From: Rhodospirillaceae bacterium
GTDB taxonomy: Bacteria; Pseudomonadota; Alphaproteobacteria; TMED109
Direction: 5' to 3'
Assembly: GCA_902615805.1 (NCBI GenBank)
Contig: CACMQH010000008.1
Span: 1 to 41,876, forward strand
Length of the DNA stretch: 41,876 nt
Part shown: positions 1 through 8,746 of the stretch, one piece after another
How positions within the stretch are numbered: position 1 is the first letter of the stretch
Layout: every line of letters starts with the position of its first letter
Notes under the pieces: generated by a model
Databases searched by the model: none
Seen by the model: only the letters and a program-made list of their open reading frames with translations
Told to the model about the DNA's origin: nothing
Position numbers and translations under genes: made by a program

Positions 1-1983
1 AATTTAACTGAAGAAGAAATTAAAAAATATTTAGCAATGGCTAATGCTATACGATTTTTGTCTGCTGATGCTGTTGAAAACGCTAAATCAGGTCACCCAG
101 GAATGCCTATGGGTGTTGCTGAAGTAGTTACTGTACTTTTTGCCAAACATTTAAAGTTTAATCCAGAGAATCCTGAGTGGAAAAATAGAGATCGTTTTAT
201 TTTATCTGCAGGGCATGGTTCTATGTTGATGTATTCATTATTGTATCTCTTAGGATATCCTAAAATTTCATTGGATCACATCAAGAGTTTTAGAAAAGTA
301 AACTCTCCAGCCGCTGGACACCCTGAATTTGGTGAGTTGCCAGGAATAGAAACTACTACAGGACCTCTAGGACAAGGTTTAGGAAATGGTCTTGGTATGG
401 CCATATCTGAAAAAATTATGAGACAAAGATATGGAGAAAATGTTTTTAACCATTACACTTATATACTAGCAGGTGATGGATGTCTTATGGAAGGAATAAG
501 CCATGAGTTTGCTTCACTAGCTGGGCATTTAAATTTATCAAATTTAGTATTAATATATGATGACAATAAAATTTCAATTGATGGCCCTATCTCCTTAACT
601 ATGTCTGATAATACTATAGAAAGATTTAATGCACTAGGATGGCACACTACGAGCATTGATGGTTATAATTTAGACGAAGTAGATAGTGCATTAACAAATG
701 CCAAACTTGACCCCAGACCTTCTTTAATTTCTTGTCAAACATTAATTGGATATGGGGCTCCAAATAAACAAAATACCGCTGGTAGCCATGGAGCTCCGCT
801 TGGAGAAGAAGAAATACAAATGGCTAAAAAAAATATGAAATGGAATTACGATAAGTTTGTAATACCAGAACAGGTAAAAAAAGATTGGAAAGAGATAGGA
901 AAAAGAAATATTGAATTATCTAAAGAATGGGAAAAACAAAACTCGTTAACACTAAATAATATAAAAAAAATTAATGATGAATTATTAAACAATATTGAAA
1001 GAGGAAAAAAAGAAAGTATTAATTATTTCTTAAAAAACAAAGAAAATATTGCGACTAGAAAGTCTAGTGAAATCGTTTTAGAGTTTATGAATAAATATAA
1101 CTTGAATTTATTAGGTGGTTCAGCAGATTTAACAGGGTCAAATAACACCTTTGTTAAGAGTATGCATAAAATTACAAAAACTGACTTTAAAGGTAACTAT
1201 ATTCATTGGGGAGTTAGAGAGCATTGTATGGCAGCTGCTATGAACGGAATAGCCTTGCATGGTTTCTTAATCCCCTACGGAGGAACTTTTTTGGTTTTTA
1301 GTGATTATTGTAGGCCTTCTATCAGACTCTCGGCACTTATGAGGAAAAGAGTTATATATGTATTCACACATGACTCTATTGGTTTAGGAGAGGATGGGCC
1401 TACTCATCAGCCTATTGAACATTTATCTTCATTAAGAGATATTCCTAATTTAAAAGTTTTTAGGCCCAGTGATTCAATAGAGACTGCTGAATGCTGGGCT
1501 TTAGCACTTGCTAATAAAGATGGACCTTCAGTACTAGCACTATCAAGGCAAAACCTAAAACTTCTTAGAAATGAAAAGTTTAATAATGAAGAAAATTATT
1601 CTAATTATGGAGCTTATATAATTTTAGATTTTGAAACTCCTGATATAAATATCATAGCTAGTGGGTCAGAAGTTGAAATTGCTGTAGAGGCATCTAAAAA
1701 ATTAAATGAAATAAATGTTAAGGCTAGAGTTATATCTATGCCTTGTATGGAGCTATTTAATGAAAATAATATGGAATATAGAAAAACAATTTTTAATGAT
1801 ACAAAAAATATTTTTATTGAGGCAGGGACTATGCAATCTTGGGCACAGTATATGAATTCTGAGGATGTTTTTATTGGATTAAAAAGTTTTGGTTTATCTG
1901 GGCCTGCAAAAGATGTTTACGAGCATTTTCAAATTACAGTTGAAAGAGTTATAAAAGAAGTAACTAAAGTTTTAAATATTTAA
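1..1983 (+). CDS. tkt: Transketolase (5' end cut by window)
   Basis: Thiamine-diphosphate enzyme of the non-oxidative pentose phosphate pathway. It moves two-carbon units between sugar phosphates and supplies glyceraldehyde-3-phosphate to the glycolytic genes that follow. The frame is open from base 1, and the 12 codons before the ATG at 37 read like a normal transketolase N-terminus (EEEIKKYLAMANAIR). The real start is therefore probably just outside the window; the visible 660 residues are near full family length. Numbered from the ATG at 37, the cofactor motif shows GDG at 146-148 and DDN at 175-177. The activating glutamate is E395 in GVREH, and the C-terminal transketolase domain is complete. 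The gap start follows after 13 bases, so the two are probably co-transcribed. The family call is secure; only the start is uncertain. Confidence 0.96.
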   Translation, partial: NLTEEEIKKYLAMANAIRFLSADAVENAKSGHPGMPMGVAEVVTVLFAKHLKFNPENPEWKNRDRFILSAGHGSMLMYSLLYLLGYPKISLDHIKSFRKVNSPAAGHPEFGELPGIETTTGPLGQGLGNGLGMAISEKIMRQRYGENVFNHYTYILAGDGCLMEGISHEFASLAGHLNLSNLVLIYDDNKISIDGPISLTMSDNTIERFNALGWHTTSIDGYNLDEVDSALTNAKLDPRPSLISCQTLIGYGAPNKQNTAGSHGAPLGEEEIQMAKKNMKWNYDKFVIPEQVKKDWKEIGKRNIELSKEWEKQNSLTLNNIKKINDELLNNIERGKKESINYFLKNKENIATRKSSEIVLEFMNKYNLNLLGGSADLTGSNNTFVKSMHKITKTDFKGNYIHWGVREHCMAAAMNGIALHGFLIPYGGTFLVFSDYCRPSIRLSALMRKRVIYVFTHDSIGLGEDGPTHQPIEHLSSLRDIPNLKVFRPSDSIETAECWALALANKDGPSVLALSRQNLKLLRNEKFNNEENYSNYGAYIILDFETPDINIIASGSEVEIAVEASKKLNEINVKARVISMPCMELFNENNMEYRKTIFNDTKNIFIEAGTMQSWAQYMNSEDVFIGLKSFGLSGPAKDVYEHFQITVERVIKEVTKVLNI

Positions 1984-1996
1984 TAGGAGAAAGAAA

Positions 1997-3001
1997 GTGT
2001 TAAAAATAGGTATTAATGGTTTTGGAAGAATAGGTAGATTAGTTTTAAGAGCACTTTTAGAAAAAAATGAAACTGATTTAAAAGTTTTAGCGATTAATGA
2101 TTTAGGAAGTTTAGAGCAAAATATTCATTTGCTAAAATATGACACTGTACATGGAGTGCTTCCTTTTGAAACTAGTTTTAGAGACAATATTGCAAATATA
2201 GGTGATCAAGAAATAAAATTTTATAATAAAAGGTCTCCGAATGAAATTCCTTGGGAAGAGCATGGCATTGATATTGTTTTGGAATGTACGGGTATTTTTA
2301 CCAATGCTGAAGATGCTAAAAAACACCTTAAAGGCAGTGTCAAAAAGGTTTTGATATCTGCACCTGCAAGCAATGCAGATATTACAGTGGTATATGGTGT
2401 TAATGATAAATTATTAGAAAAGAGGCATCAAACCATATCAAATGCTTCGTGTACTACAAATTGTTTAGCCCCAGTAGCTAAAATTATTAATGATAATTTT
2501 GAGATAGAAGCAGGATTTATGACAACTGTTCATTCTTTTACTTCTGACCAACGCATTTTAGACGGACTACATAGCGATTTAAGAAGAGCAAGAACTGCTA
2601 GTTCTTCTATGATCCCTACTTCTACAGGAGCAGCAAAGGCGGTAGGCTTAGTTTTGCCTGAACTATCAGGAAAGCTTGATGGTACAGCTATTAGAATACC
2701 TACTCCCAATGTATCTATGATTGACTTTACTTTTTATACTAAAAAAAATATTAACGTAGCAAATATTAATGCAAAGATTAAAGAGGCATGTTTAAACTCA
2801 TTTAAAGGTATTGTTCAATTTAATGAATTGCCATTAGTATCAATAGATTTCAATCATAATCCTGCTAGTTCTATTTTTGATTCAACACAGACACAAACAA
2901 CAGGAGAAAATTTTGGTAGAATTTTATCATGGTATGATAATGAATGGGGTTTTTCTAATAGAATGATTGATGTATGTAAAAGCCTTGAGCAATTATTATG
3001 A
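1997..3001 (+). CDS. gap: Glyceraldehyde-3-phosphate dehydrogenase (type I)
   Basis: Catalyses the reversible oxidation and phosphorylation of glyceraldehyde-3-phosphate to 1,3-bisphosphoglycerate in the cytosol. Translation starts at a GTG preceded by AGGAGA (1985-1990) with a 6-base spacer. The product has 334 residues, the normal length. The N-terminus has the Rossmann motif INGFGRIGR, and the acidic residue D35 after the second strand suggests preference for NAD over NADP. The catalytic cysteine is C152 in SNASCTTNC. The C-terminal motif WYDNEWGFSNRM is intact. The TGA stop overlaps the ATG of pgk (ATGA), implying translational coupling. No second gap paralogue is visible, so one enzyme may serve both glycolysis and gluconeogenesis; that is inference. 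Confidence 0.97.
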   Translation: MLKIGINGFGRIGRLVLRALLEKNETDLKVLAINDLGSLEQNIHLLKYDTVHGVLPFETSFRDNIANIGDQEIKFYNKRSPNEIPWEEHGIDIVLECTGIFTNAEDAKKHLKGSVKKVLISAPASNADITVVYGVNDKLLEKRHQTISNASCTTNCLAPVAKIINDNFEIEAGFMTTVHSFTSDQRILDGLHSDLRRARTASSSMIPTSTGAAKAVGLVLPELSGKLDGTAIRIPTPNVSMIDFTFYTKKNINVANINAKIKEACLNSFKGIVQFNELPLVSIDFNHNPASSIFDSTQTQTTGENFGRILSWYDNEWGFSNRMIDVCKSLEQLL

Positions 3002-4194
3002 AGCTTAAAACATTAGATAACTTAGAATTTGATGGAAAAACTGTTATTTTAAGATGTGATCTTAATGTTCCTTTAGACAAAAATGGTAAAGTCACAGATA
3101 TAACTAAAATTAAAAGGCATAAAGCCACTATTGATGAATTAATAAACAAAAAAGCAAAAATTTTAGTTATCTCTCATTTAGGCAGACCAAAAGGTAAAGA
3201 AATTAAGAGACTTTCTTTAAATAATATTTCTGATGAATTTGTTAAAGTTATGAATATCAAAGAAATTACTGTATTACCTTATTGCAGAACAGAAGTAATT
3301 GATAGTGTCTTGAAAGATAAACAAGCAGGTTCAATTACACTTATGGAAAATATTAGATTTTATCCTGAAGAAGAAGAAAACAATCAGAAATTTGCTAGAG
3401 AACTTGCTAATGTAGCAGACTACTATGTAAATGACGCTTTTTCAGTTTCTCATAGAAAACATATTTCAACTTATTCCTTATCAAATTTGTTGCCAAGTTA
3501 TTTAGGAAGGTCACTAGAACTTGAATTAACAATGTTAAGTAAAATTAATGAAAATATTAATAAGCCTGTAATGGCAATTATAGGAGGCTCTAAAATATCC
3601 ACAAAAATTAACCTTTTGTCCAATCTTGTTAAGAAAGTAGATTATCTAGTAATTGGAGGAGCGATGGCTAATACATTTTTATTAGAGAGAGGTCATAATA
3701 TAGGTAGCTCTTTAGTAGAAATAGATAAATTGGATGTAGTTAAAAATGTGTTACAGCAAGCTAAAGAAAATAATTGTACGATAATATTACCTAAAGAAGT
3801 GGTCGTTAGTAAAAGTTTAAATGAAGATGAAGAAGCAGAAAATATTGAGATTGCAAAAATGAGAAATGATTTAGCTATTTTCGATGTAGGAGAAAAAACT
3901 ATCGAAGAGATTTGTAACACTGCTTCAATGTGTAAAACCATTTTTTGGAATGGTCCTCTAGGGGTTTATGAAACTCCTCCTTTTGATAATTCAACTAATA
4001 TAATTGGTCGAACAATTGCTATATTAACAAGAGGAAAGTTAGTTACTTCCGTTGTAGGAGGAGGAGATACAGTGGCAGCTTTAAATAATGCTGAATTAAC
4101 TGGGGGGTTTTCATATGTTTCAATAGCTGGTGGAGCATTAGTAGAATGGTTAGAAGGTAAGAAATTACCAGGTTTATTATTTTTAGAAAATTAA
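2998..4194 (+). CDS. pgk: Phosphoglycerate kinase
   Basis: Transfers the acyl phosphate of 1,3-bisphosphoglycerate to ADP, the substrate-level ATP step of glycolysis. The product has 398 residues, the usual bacterial length. Near the N-terminus it has the substrate-binding stretch VILRCDLNVPL and, further on, SHLGRPKG. The hinge region contains ENIRFYPEEEEN. The nucleotide domain has IGGSKISTKI, and the C-terminal glycine-rich SVVGGGDTVAA is complete. Its ATG overlaps the gap stop by four bases and the aldolase gene follows after 11 bases, so it sits in the middle of a compact carbon-metabolism operon. Nothing unusual is seen in the catalytic residues. Confidence 0.97.
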   Translation: MKLKTLDNLEFDGKTVILRCDLNVPLDKNGKVTDITKIKRHKATIDELINKKAKILVISHLGRPKGKEIKRLSLNNISDEFVKVMNIKEITVLPYCRTEVIDSVLKDKQAGSITLMENIRFYPEEEENNQKFARELANVADYYVNDAFSVSHRKHISTYSLSNLLPSYLGRSLELELTMLSKINENINKPVMAIIGGSKISTKINLLSNLVKKVDYLVIGGAMANTFLLERGHNIGSSLVEIDKLDVVKNVLQQAKENNCTIILPKEVVVSKSLNEDEEAENIEIAKMRNDLAIFDVGEKTIEEICNTASMCKTIFWNGPLGVYETPPFDNSTNIIGRTIAILTRGKLVTSVVGGGDTVAALNNAELTGGFSYVSIAGGALVEWLEGKKLPGLLFLEN

Positions 4195-4205
4195 TAGGAG
4201 TAAAA

Positions 4206-5117
4206 ATGGTCTATACTGATAACATTAAACAATTACTTAGAAATTATGAAAATACAAATGCCGGTATAAAATCTAACTTAGCAAAAATTCTTATGAACGG
4301 CAAGCTTGGGGGAACTGGAAGATTATTAATTCTTCCTGTAGATCAGGGTCATGAACATGGTCCTGACAAGTCTTTTATAAAAAACCCTGATGCTTATGAT
4401 CCATCATATCATTATAATTTAGCAATAGAAGCAGGGTTAAGTGCATATGCTGCTCCATTAGGTTTTCTAGAGGCAGGAGCTGAAACTTTTGCTGGACAAA
4501 TACCTACAATTTTAAAAATTAATAGTTCTAATTCACTAATAGGTGTTAAAAATCAATCTAAAAACGGTACAGTAAAAGAAGCTTTGAGACTTGGGTGTAC
4601 CGCTGTAGGTTTTACTATTTATCCAGGATCAGATCATCAGTATGAAATGATAGAAGAGTTTAAAGAGATATCCTTAGAGGCAGCAGAATATGGATTACCT
4701 TCAGTTTTATGGTCTTATCCTAGAGGGCCTGAGATAAGCAAGGAAGCAGAAACGAGTATTGATACCATAAGTTATGCAGCACATATTGCAGCTTTATTGG
4801 GAGCACATATTATTAAAGTAAAACCGCCTACTTCTTTAATCTCAGAAAGTAGTTTGAGGGAAAACTACAATGCTCTAATTAACCTAAATTCTTTATCTGA
4901 AAGAATAAAACATATTAAAAAGTGTGCTTTCAACTCTAAAAGAATTGTAGTTTTTTCAGGTGGAAATGCTAAGGGCGATGAGGAAATTCTGACAGAAATA
5001 AAACAAATCAAGGATGGAGGAGGTAATGGTTCCATTATAGGAAGAAATTCTTTTCAGCGGTCTAAAAAACAAGCTTTAAGTCTTTTAAATAAAATAATAG
5101 AAATATATAAAAATTAA
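4206..5117 (+). CDS. fbaB: Class I fructose-bisphosphate aldolase (FbaB/DhnA type)
   Basis: Cleaves or forms fructose-1,6-bisphosphate from DHAP and glyceraldehyde-3-phosphate through a Schiff base, without a metal. The 303-residue protein has the DhnA-type signature near the N-terminus (LPVDQGHEHGP) and a TIM-barrel strand HIIKVKPPT, whose K204 or K206 is the expected Schiff-base lysine. The C-terminal phosphate-binding part reads VVFSGGNAKGDEE followed by GGNGSIIGRNSFQR. It lacks the zinc histidine pattern of class II aldolases. AGGAG at 4196-4200 lies 5 bases before the ATG. It completes a tkt-gap-pgk-fba set and would also use DHAP made by the mtnA/aldolase pair near 20 kb. Confidence 0.93.
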   Translation: MVYTDNIKQLLRNYENTNAGIKSNLAKILMNGKLGGTGRLLILPVDQGHEHGPDKSFIKNPDAYDPSYHYNLAIEAGLSAYAAPLGFLEAGAETFAGQIPTILKINSSNSLIGVKNQSKNGTVKEALRLGCTAVGFTIYPGSDHQYEMIEEFKEISLEAAEYGLPSVLWSYPRGPEISKEAETSIDTISYAAHIAALLGAHIIKVKPPTSLISESSLRENYNALINLNSLSERIKHIKKCAFNSKRIVVFSGGNAKGDEEILTEIKQIKDGGGNGSIIGRNSFQRSKKQALSLLNKIIEIYKN

Positions 5118-5120
5118 AAA

Positions 5121-5774
5121 TTGTATAAAGCATTTTACAAAGACAATTCTGGTAAACCTCTAATTTATTTAATTTCACCTTCTAAAATAGATTTCAAAAC
5201 CTTTCCTGGCATTCTTTCAAAGGTTTTAGAAACTCAAGTGGTAAATGTTTTTCAATTAAGGTTAAAAAATTACAAAGATTCGGATTTAATAAGCATAACT
5301 TCTTTATTATATAAAATTTGTATTAAAAAAAATGTTACTTTTATTTTAAATGATAGAGTTGACATAGCAAAGAAACTAAATGTAGATGGTGTTCACCTCG
5401 GTAAAGAAGATGGTAGTATAAAAAATGCAAGAAATATTCTTGGTAATCTTAAAATTATTGGAAGTAGTTGTTATAATAATAAAACTTTATCTATAAAATC
5501 ACAAAATTTAGGTGCAAATTATATTGCTTTTGGAGCATTTTTTAAAACTGAAACTAAGGAAAATACTTCTAAAATAATATTATCAGGCTTTAAAAATATA
5601 AGAAAAAATATTAATATACCAATAGTGGGTATTGGTGGTTTAAATAAATTTAACATAAAGAAACTAATTTATTTCAAACCTGATTTCTTAGCTTTTTGTT
5701 CATCCATTTGGAATACAAAAAGAACACCCCAGATTGAAATAAAAAGCATAAAAAATGTATTAGACAATTTTTAA
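5121..5774 (+). CDS. thiE: Thiamine-phosphate synthase family protein (ThiE-like)
   Basis: A TIM-barrel of the ThiE/TenI family, 217 residues from a TTG start three bases after the aldolase stop. ThiE condenses hydroxymethylpyrimidine pyrophosphate with thiazole phosphate to make thiamine phosphate. Visible family motifs are QLRLKN, LNDRVDIAKKLNVDGVHLG, IGSSCYN (usual: IGxSxH), GANYIAFGAFFKTETK and the closing GIGGLN. The acidic and arginine residues of the pyrimidine site (NDR) and the HLG stretch are kept. Co-transcription with the aldolase and efp is likely, and no TPP-riboswitch-like leader is visible. A role as thiazole tautomerase (TenI) cannot be excluded, since the family separates poorly by motif; I favour ThiE. 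The TTG start lacks a good ribosome site and may rely on coupling. Confidence 0.82.
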   Translation: MYKAFYKDNSGKPLIYLISPSKIDFKTFPGILSKVLETQVVNVFQLRLKNYKDSDLISITSLLYKICIKKNVTFILNDRVDIAKKLNVDGVHLGKEDGSIKNARNILGNLKIIGSSCYNNKTLSIKSQNLGANYIAFGAFFKTETKENTSKIILSGFKNIRKNINIPIVGIGGLNKFNIKKLIYFKPDFLAFCSSIWNTKRTPQIEIKSIKNVLDNF

Positions 5775-5807
5775 CAAAAAACTAATATTACAGAAATAGG
5801 AATAAAA

Positions 5808-6374
5808 ATGAAGGTAAATGGTAACAACTTAAAAGCAGGAATGATTGTAAGTCACAAAGGAGGAATGTGGAAGGTTATATCAACACAATCCGTTAAACCT
5901 GGAAAAGGAGGAGCATTTGCCCAAGTAGAATTAAAAAATTTAAAAGACTCCTCTAAACTTAATGAAAGATTTCGATCTAGTGAAGTAGTAGAAAGGTTAT
6001 ATGTAGAAACTAAAACTTTTCAGTATTCTTACAATGATGGAGACACATACCATTTTATGGATACTAATACATATGAACAAATTAGCTTAGACAAAAATAT
6101 TATTAGCGAATTGAATATTTTTCTACAAGATAATATGTTAGTTTCTATTGAGTTTATAGAAAACAACCCAGTATCTATAAAATTACCAGAGCATATCATT
6201 GAAGAAGTAACTGATACTGAGGCAGTAATTAAAGGGCAAACAGCAGCATCATCTTTTAAACCAGCAATTTTATCTAATGGTTATAAAATAATGGTACCAC
6301 CTCACATTGAAAATGGTACACGAATAGTTATTTCTACTACTAATTTTTCTTATGTAGAAAAAGCTAAAAACTAA
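5808..6374 (+). CDS. efp: Translation elongation factor P
   Basis: Binds stalled ribosomes between the P and E sites and promotes peptide-bond formation at polyproline stretches. The product has 188 residues and three beta-barrel domains. The domain I loop KPGKGGA places the residue that is modified in many bacteria at K33. The remaining signatures are LNERFRSSEVVERLYVE and the C-terminal GTRIVISTTNFSYVEKA. The ATG follows AGGAATAAAA. No EpmA, EpmB or EarP gene is present in this window, so the modification state of K33 is unknown. The stop is followed directly by the ATG of the next gene with no spacer, so the pair is tightly coupled. Confidence 0.97.
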   Translation: MKVNGNNLKAGMIVSHKGGMWKVISTQSVKPGKGGAFAQVELKNLKDSSKLNERFRSSEVVERLYVETKTFQYSYNDGDTYHFMDTNTYEQISLDKNIISELNIFLQDNMLVSIEFIENNPVSIKLPEHIIEEVTDTEAVIKGQTAASSFKPAILSNGYKIMVPPHIENGTRIVISTTNFSYVEKAKN

Positions 6375-7097
6375 ATGATACAATCTTCTAATATTCGTGT
6401 AATGTCGTCTGCATTATTAAAAGTTGCTAAAATATTAAGAAGAGATTTTAGTGAATTAGAAAAAATACAAAATTCTAAGCAAAACATTGATAAATTTGTT
6501 TTAAAGTCTATTGATAATGTAAAAGAGTCTATAAATATTGATCTTATTAAAGCTAGGCCTGAAGCAGAACTATTCTTTGTGGAAGATGGTGCAGAAGTTC
6601 AGCAAAAAGATTTTTTTTTTTTAGTGGATCCAGTTTCAGGATTAAAAAACTATTCACATGGAATTAGTTATTTTGCTTCTTCGATTGTCTTGATAATAGA
6701 TGGTAAAGTAATTGCATCCATAATATATGACCCAATTAGAGATGAAATGTTTTTTGCTGAAAAAGGTAAAGGGGCATATTTAAATAACTCTAGAATAAGA
6801 GTTTCTTCAAATAATAAAAGAAATAGAGCAATATTTGTTTTGGAAAGTATTGATTTAATAAATTTTTTAAATAATCAAGACGAGGTAGTTGAAAGTTTTA
6901 GAGTGTTGGGAAGTAGCTCATTAGACCTAGCAAATACTGCAAATGGAAAAATAGATTTCTACTTTTCTAAAAATCTAAATTTTCAAAATTCAACAGCTGG
7001 GTTATTTTTGGTTAAAGAAGCTGGTGGTGTTTTATATCAAGATAAAAATAATAAATATAGTATGGTAACTAATAACAATATGATTGCTAACTTTTAA
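6375..7097 (+). CDS. Inositol monophosphatase family protein, metal site degenerate (SuhB-like)
   Basis: A 240-residue member of the inositol monophosphatase/SuhB fold, starting on the base after the efp stop. The frame of the family is clear: the phosphatase loop position (DPVSGLKNYSHG), then DPIRDEMFFAEKGKGAYLNNSRI, then the C-terminal STAGLFLVKEAGG. The metal ligands are largely substituted. By alignment to the family, the second aspartate of the DPxDGT motif is S88, the WD aspartate is N205 (QN instead of WD), and the second glutamate of the EE motif is D71. Only D85 is kept. Phosphatase activity is therefore doubtful. E. coli SuhB has a non-enzymatic role in rRNA transcription antitermination, so a structural or regulatory role is a reasonable alternative. 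The run of T at 6611-6622 is in frame on both sides. Confidence 0.85.
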   Translation: MIQSSNIRVMSSALLKVAKILRRDFSELEKIQNSKQNIDKFVLKSIDNVKESINIDLIKARPEAELFFVEDGAEVQQKDFFFLVDPVSGLKNYSHGISYFASSIVLIIDGKVIASIIYDPIRDEMFFAEKGKGAYLNNSRIRVSSNNKRNRAIFVLESIDLINFLNNQDEVVESFRVLGSSSLDLANTANGKIDFYFSKNLNFQNSTAGLFLVKEAGGVLYQDKNNKYSMVTNNNMIANF

Positions 7098-7104
7098 GCA
7101 GATT

Positions 7105-7656
7105 ATGTCTTATATTTTTATAATATTTTTATTTTTTTTACTGTTTATGTCATCAATATTAAAGTCGGATAATGTAAAATTTAAGTATATTAATTTATCA
7201 AAAAATAATTTGCCCGAATCTAGATTATTAATAGACAGGCAAAAAGAAAAAATAGAGAATAAAGTTAAAGAAAAAAAAAAAAATAAAAATAAGTCAGAAA
7301 AAATAAATAAAAAAGAGCTTAAAAGTAAAAAAAAACCAGTTTTACAAAATAATCACAAGTTTAAAATTAATTTCATCCAAGAAGAGGAAAAACCTAGTGC
7401 AGAGGAAATAAAAATTTTTTACGATAACTTAATAAAACTTAACAAAAAAGGCAGTATAACTATAAAAGGTTATGCTCAGAAGAGGGAAAATGATAGTACC
7501 AGTAAGGTAAGAAGGCTTTCTTTAAAGAGAGCTTTATTTTTGAGATCTTTGCTTCTTGAAGAAAACTTTAGCATTACTCAAATTTATGTTAAGGCTCTAG
7601 GGCATGACAATGAATTAGAAGGCAGTAAAGATATAGTGATTATAACTAATAACTAA
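7105..7656 (+). CDS. Membrane-anchored protein with OmpA-like C-terminal domain
   Basis: A 183-residue protein when started at the ATG at 7105; an in-frame TTG at 7084 would overlap the previous gene by 14 bases and add seven residues. I prefer the ATG because the hydrophobic segment then begins at once. Residues about 3-20 form a signal anchor with no lipobox cysteine. Residues about 40-85 are very lysine-rich and probably unstructured. The last 75 residues resemble the OmpA/MotB peptidoglycan-associated domain: ITIKGYAQ, then LSLKRALFLRSLL, then IYVKALGHDNE, with a closing beta strand. The usual peptidoglycan-binding Asp/Arg pair is not obvious. It precedes two further envelope genes and probably works with them; the exact role is unknown. 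Confidence 0.72.
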   Translation: MSYIFIIFLFFLLFMSSILKSDNVKFKYINLSKNNLPESRLLIDRQKEKIENKVKEKKKNKNKSEKINKKELKSKKKPVLQNNHKFKINFIQEEEKPSAEEIKIFYDNLIKLNKKGSITIKGYAQKRENDSTSKVRRLSLKRALFLRSLLLEENFSITQIYVKALGHDNELEGSKDIVIITNN

Positions 7657-7702
7657 ATTAAATAATTATTTTTTTTAGGACATTTCTATAGTATTATAGA
7701 TT

Positions 7703-8737
7703 ATGTTTAATCATAATAGATATATTATAAAAATTTTATTATTTTTACTTATAATATTCTTATTATGTTTCTTTCTTCAAGATGAATTAAAAAAAACTTT
7801 TGTACATAATATAGAGCTAAACAGTACTATTCTATTAATGTTTTTCATAGGGTCTTTCATAGCCTTAAAAAATATTATAATTTTAAATAAAGAACAAAAA
7901 TGGCTGGTTAATTTCCTTAATAATAAAAAATCTAGTATTAATTTTGAACCTAACTTTTTAAATGATTTTAAAGAATTAAGTCATGATGATTTTTTTTTCG
8001 AAGACAAGATTAAAAATAGTATAGATAAGGTTATAGAAAAATTAGATAATGAAAGAGAATTATTGAAGTATATAACATCTTTACTAATCTTTTTAGGTCT
8101 TATAGGAACTTTTTGGGGTTTACTGAAAACTATTGACTCTGTAGGTCTTACAATAAAAAGTTTGAGCATAGATGAAGCTAATATTGTAACTAATTTTATG
8201 AATCTAAAGAATGGCTTAAATGAACCTTTATCGGGTATGGGAACAGCATTTTCTTCATCACTCTTCGGTTTAGCAGGATCATTATGTTTAGGTTTAATTG
8301 ATTTGGTAACTGGTAGAGCACAAAATGATTTTATAACAGCCCTTGAAAAAAAGGTTATGAAAAAGAAGCCTAATCTTAATACTGATAATAATAATAAGGA
8401 AACAGGCAAAGAATATATGCAAGCTCTTCTTTTTCAAACAATTGATTCTTTAAATAACTTAGAAAAATTCATTATGAAAAGCGAACAAAGTAGAAAAAAT
8501 TTTGAAGATTTGATAGTAGAGTCTAGCAAAGTTATGGTAAAAATTAATAATGAAATAAGTATTAGAGTAGGACAATATAATAAAAATGAATTAGCAAATG
8601 TTGACTCATTGAATAAAATAGAGGAGCAACTAAGAGGGCTAAGGGAACAAATTAATAATAAAAATAATAACAACAATGATGATTTAGCAAAAGAGATTCA
8701 AATTCTTGCAAAAACTATTTCTCTAATGAATAAATGA
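7703..8737 (+). CDS. MotA/TolQ/ExbB-family proton channel protein
   Basis: A 344-residue inner-membrane protein of the MotA/TolQ/ExbB family, which forms proton channels that drive periplasmic partners. Four membrane segments are visible: about 8-26, 42-60, 127-150 and 178-205. The last two carry the family signature, with FLGLIGTFWGLLKTI and then GMGTAFSSSLFGLAGS. The cytoplasmic charged loop of true flagellar MotA is not recognisable. Instead there is a long charged C-terminal tail (about 225-344) with an Asn/Lys repeat-like stretch and predicted coiled coil. The MotB/OmpA-like partner begins 9 bases downstream. This pair recurs in alphaproteobacteria and is often auto-annotated as MotA or ExbB. 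Whether it powers a flagellum or an envelope process cannot be told from sequence. Confidence 0.85.
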   Translation: MFNHNRYIIKILLFLLIIFLLCFFLQDELKKTFVHNIELNSTILLMFFIGSFIALKNIIILNKEQKWLVNFLNNKKSSINFEPNFLNDFKELSHDDFFFEDKIKNSIDKVIEKLDNERELLKYITSLLIFLGLIGTFWGLLKTIDSVGLTIKSLSIDEANIVTNFMNLKNGLNEPLSGMGTAFSSSLFGLAGSLCLGLIDLVTGRAQNDFITALEKKVMKKKPNLNTDNNNKETGKEYMQALLFQTIDSLNNLEKFIMKSEQSRKNFEDLIVESSKVMVKINNEISIRVGQYNKNELANVDSLNKIEEQLRGLREQINNKNNNNNDDLAKEIQILAKTISLMNK

Positions 8738-8746
8738 TATAATCTA

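Noticed and set aside
6611-6622. Poly-T run in the SuhB-like gene as a frameshift site explaining the odd active site
   Set aside because: The family sequence is in the same frame on both sides of the run, and the substitutions at S88 and N205 lie beyond it and are isolated point changes.
7657-7702. T-rich stretch between the OmpA-like and channel genes as a terminator
   Set aside because: There is a T run but no convincing stem before it, and the genes look functionally linked.
7981-8409. 142-codon open frame on the minus strand inside the MotA/TolQ-like gene
   Set aside because: It is the antisense of a clear membrane-channel gene; its product has low-complexity Ser/Lys/Phe content and no family motif. 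The same holds for the long antisense frames at 10916-11353 and 16570-16995.
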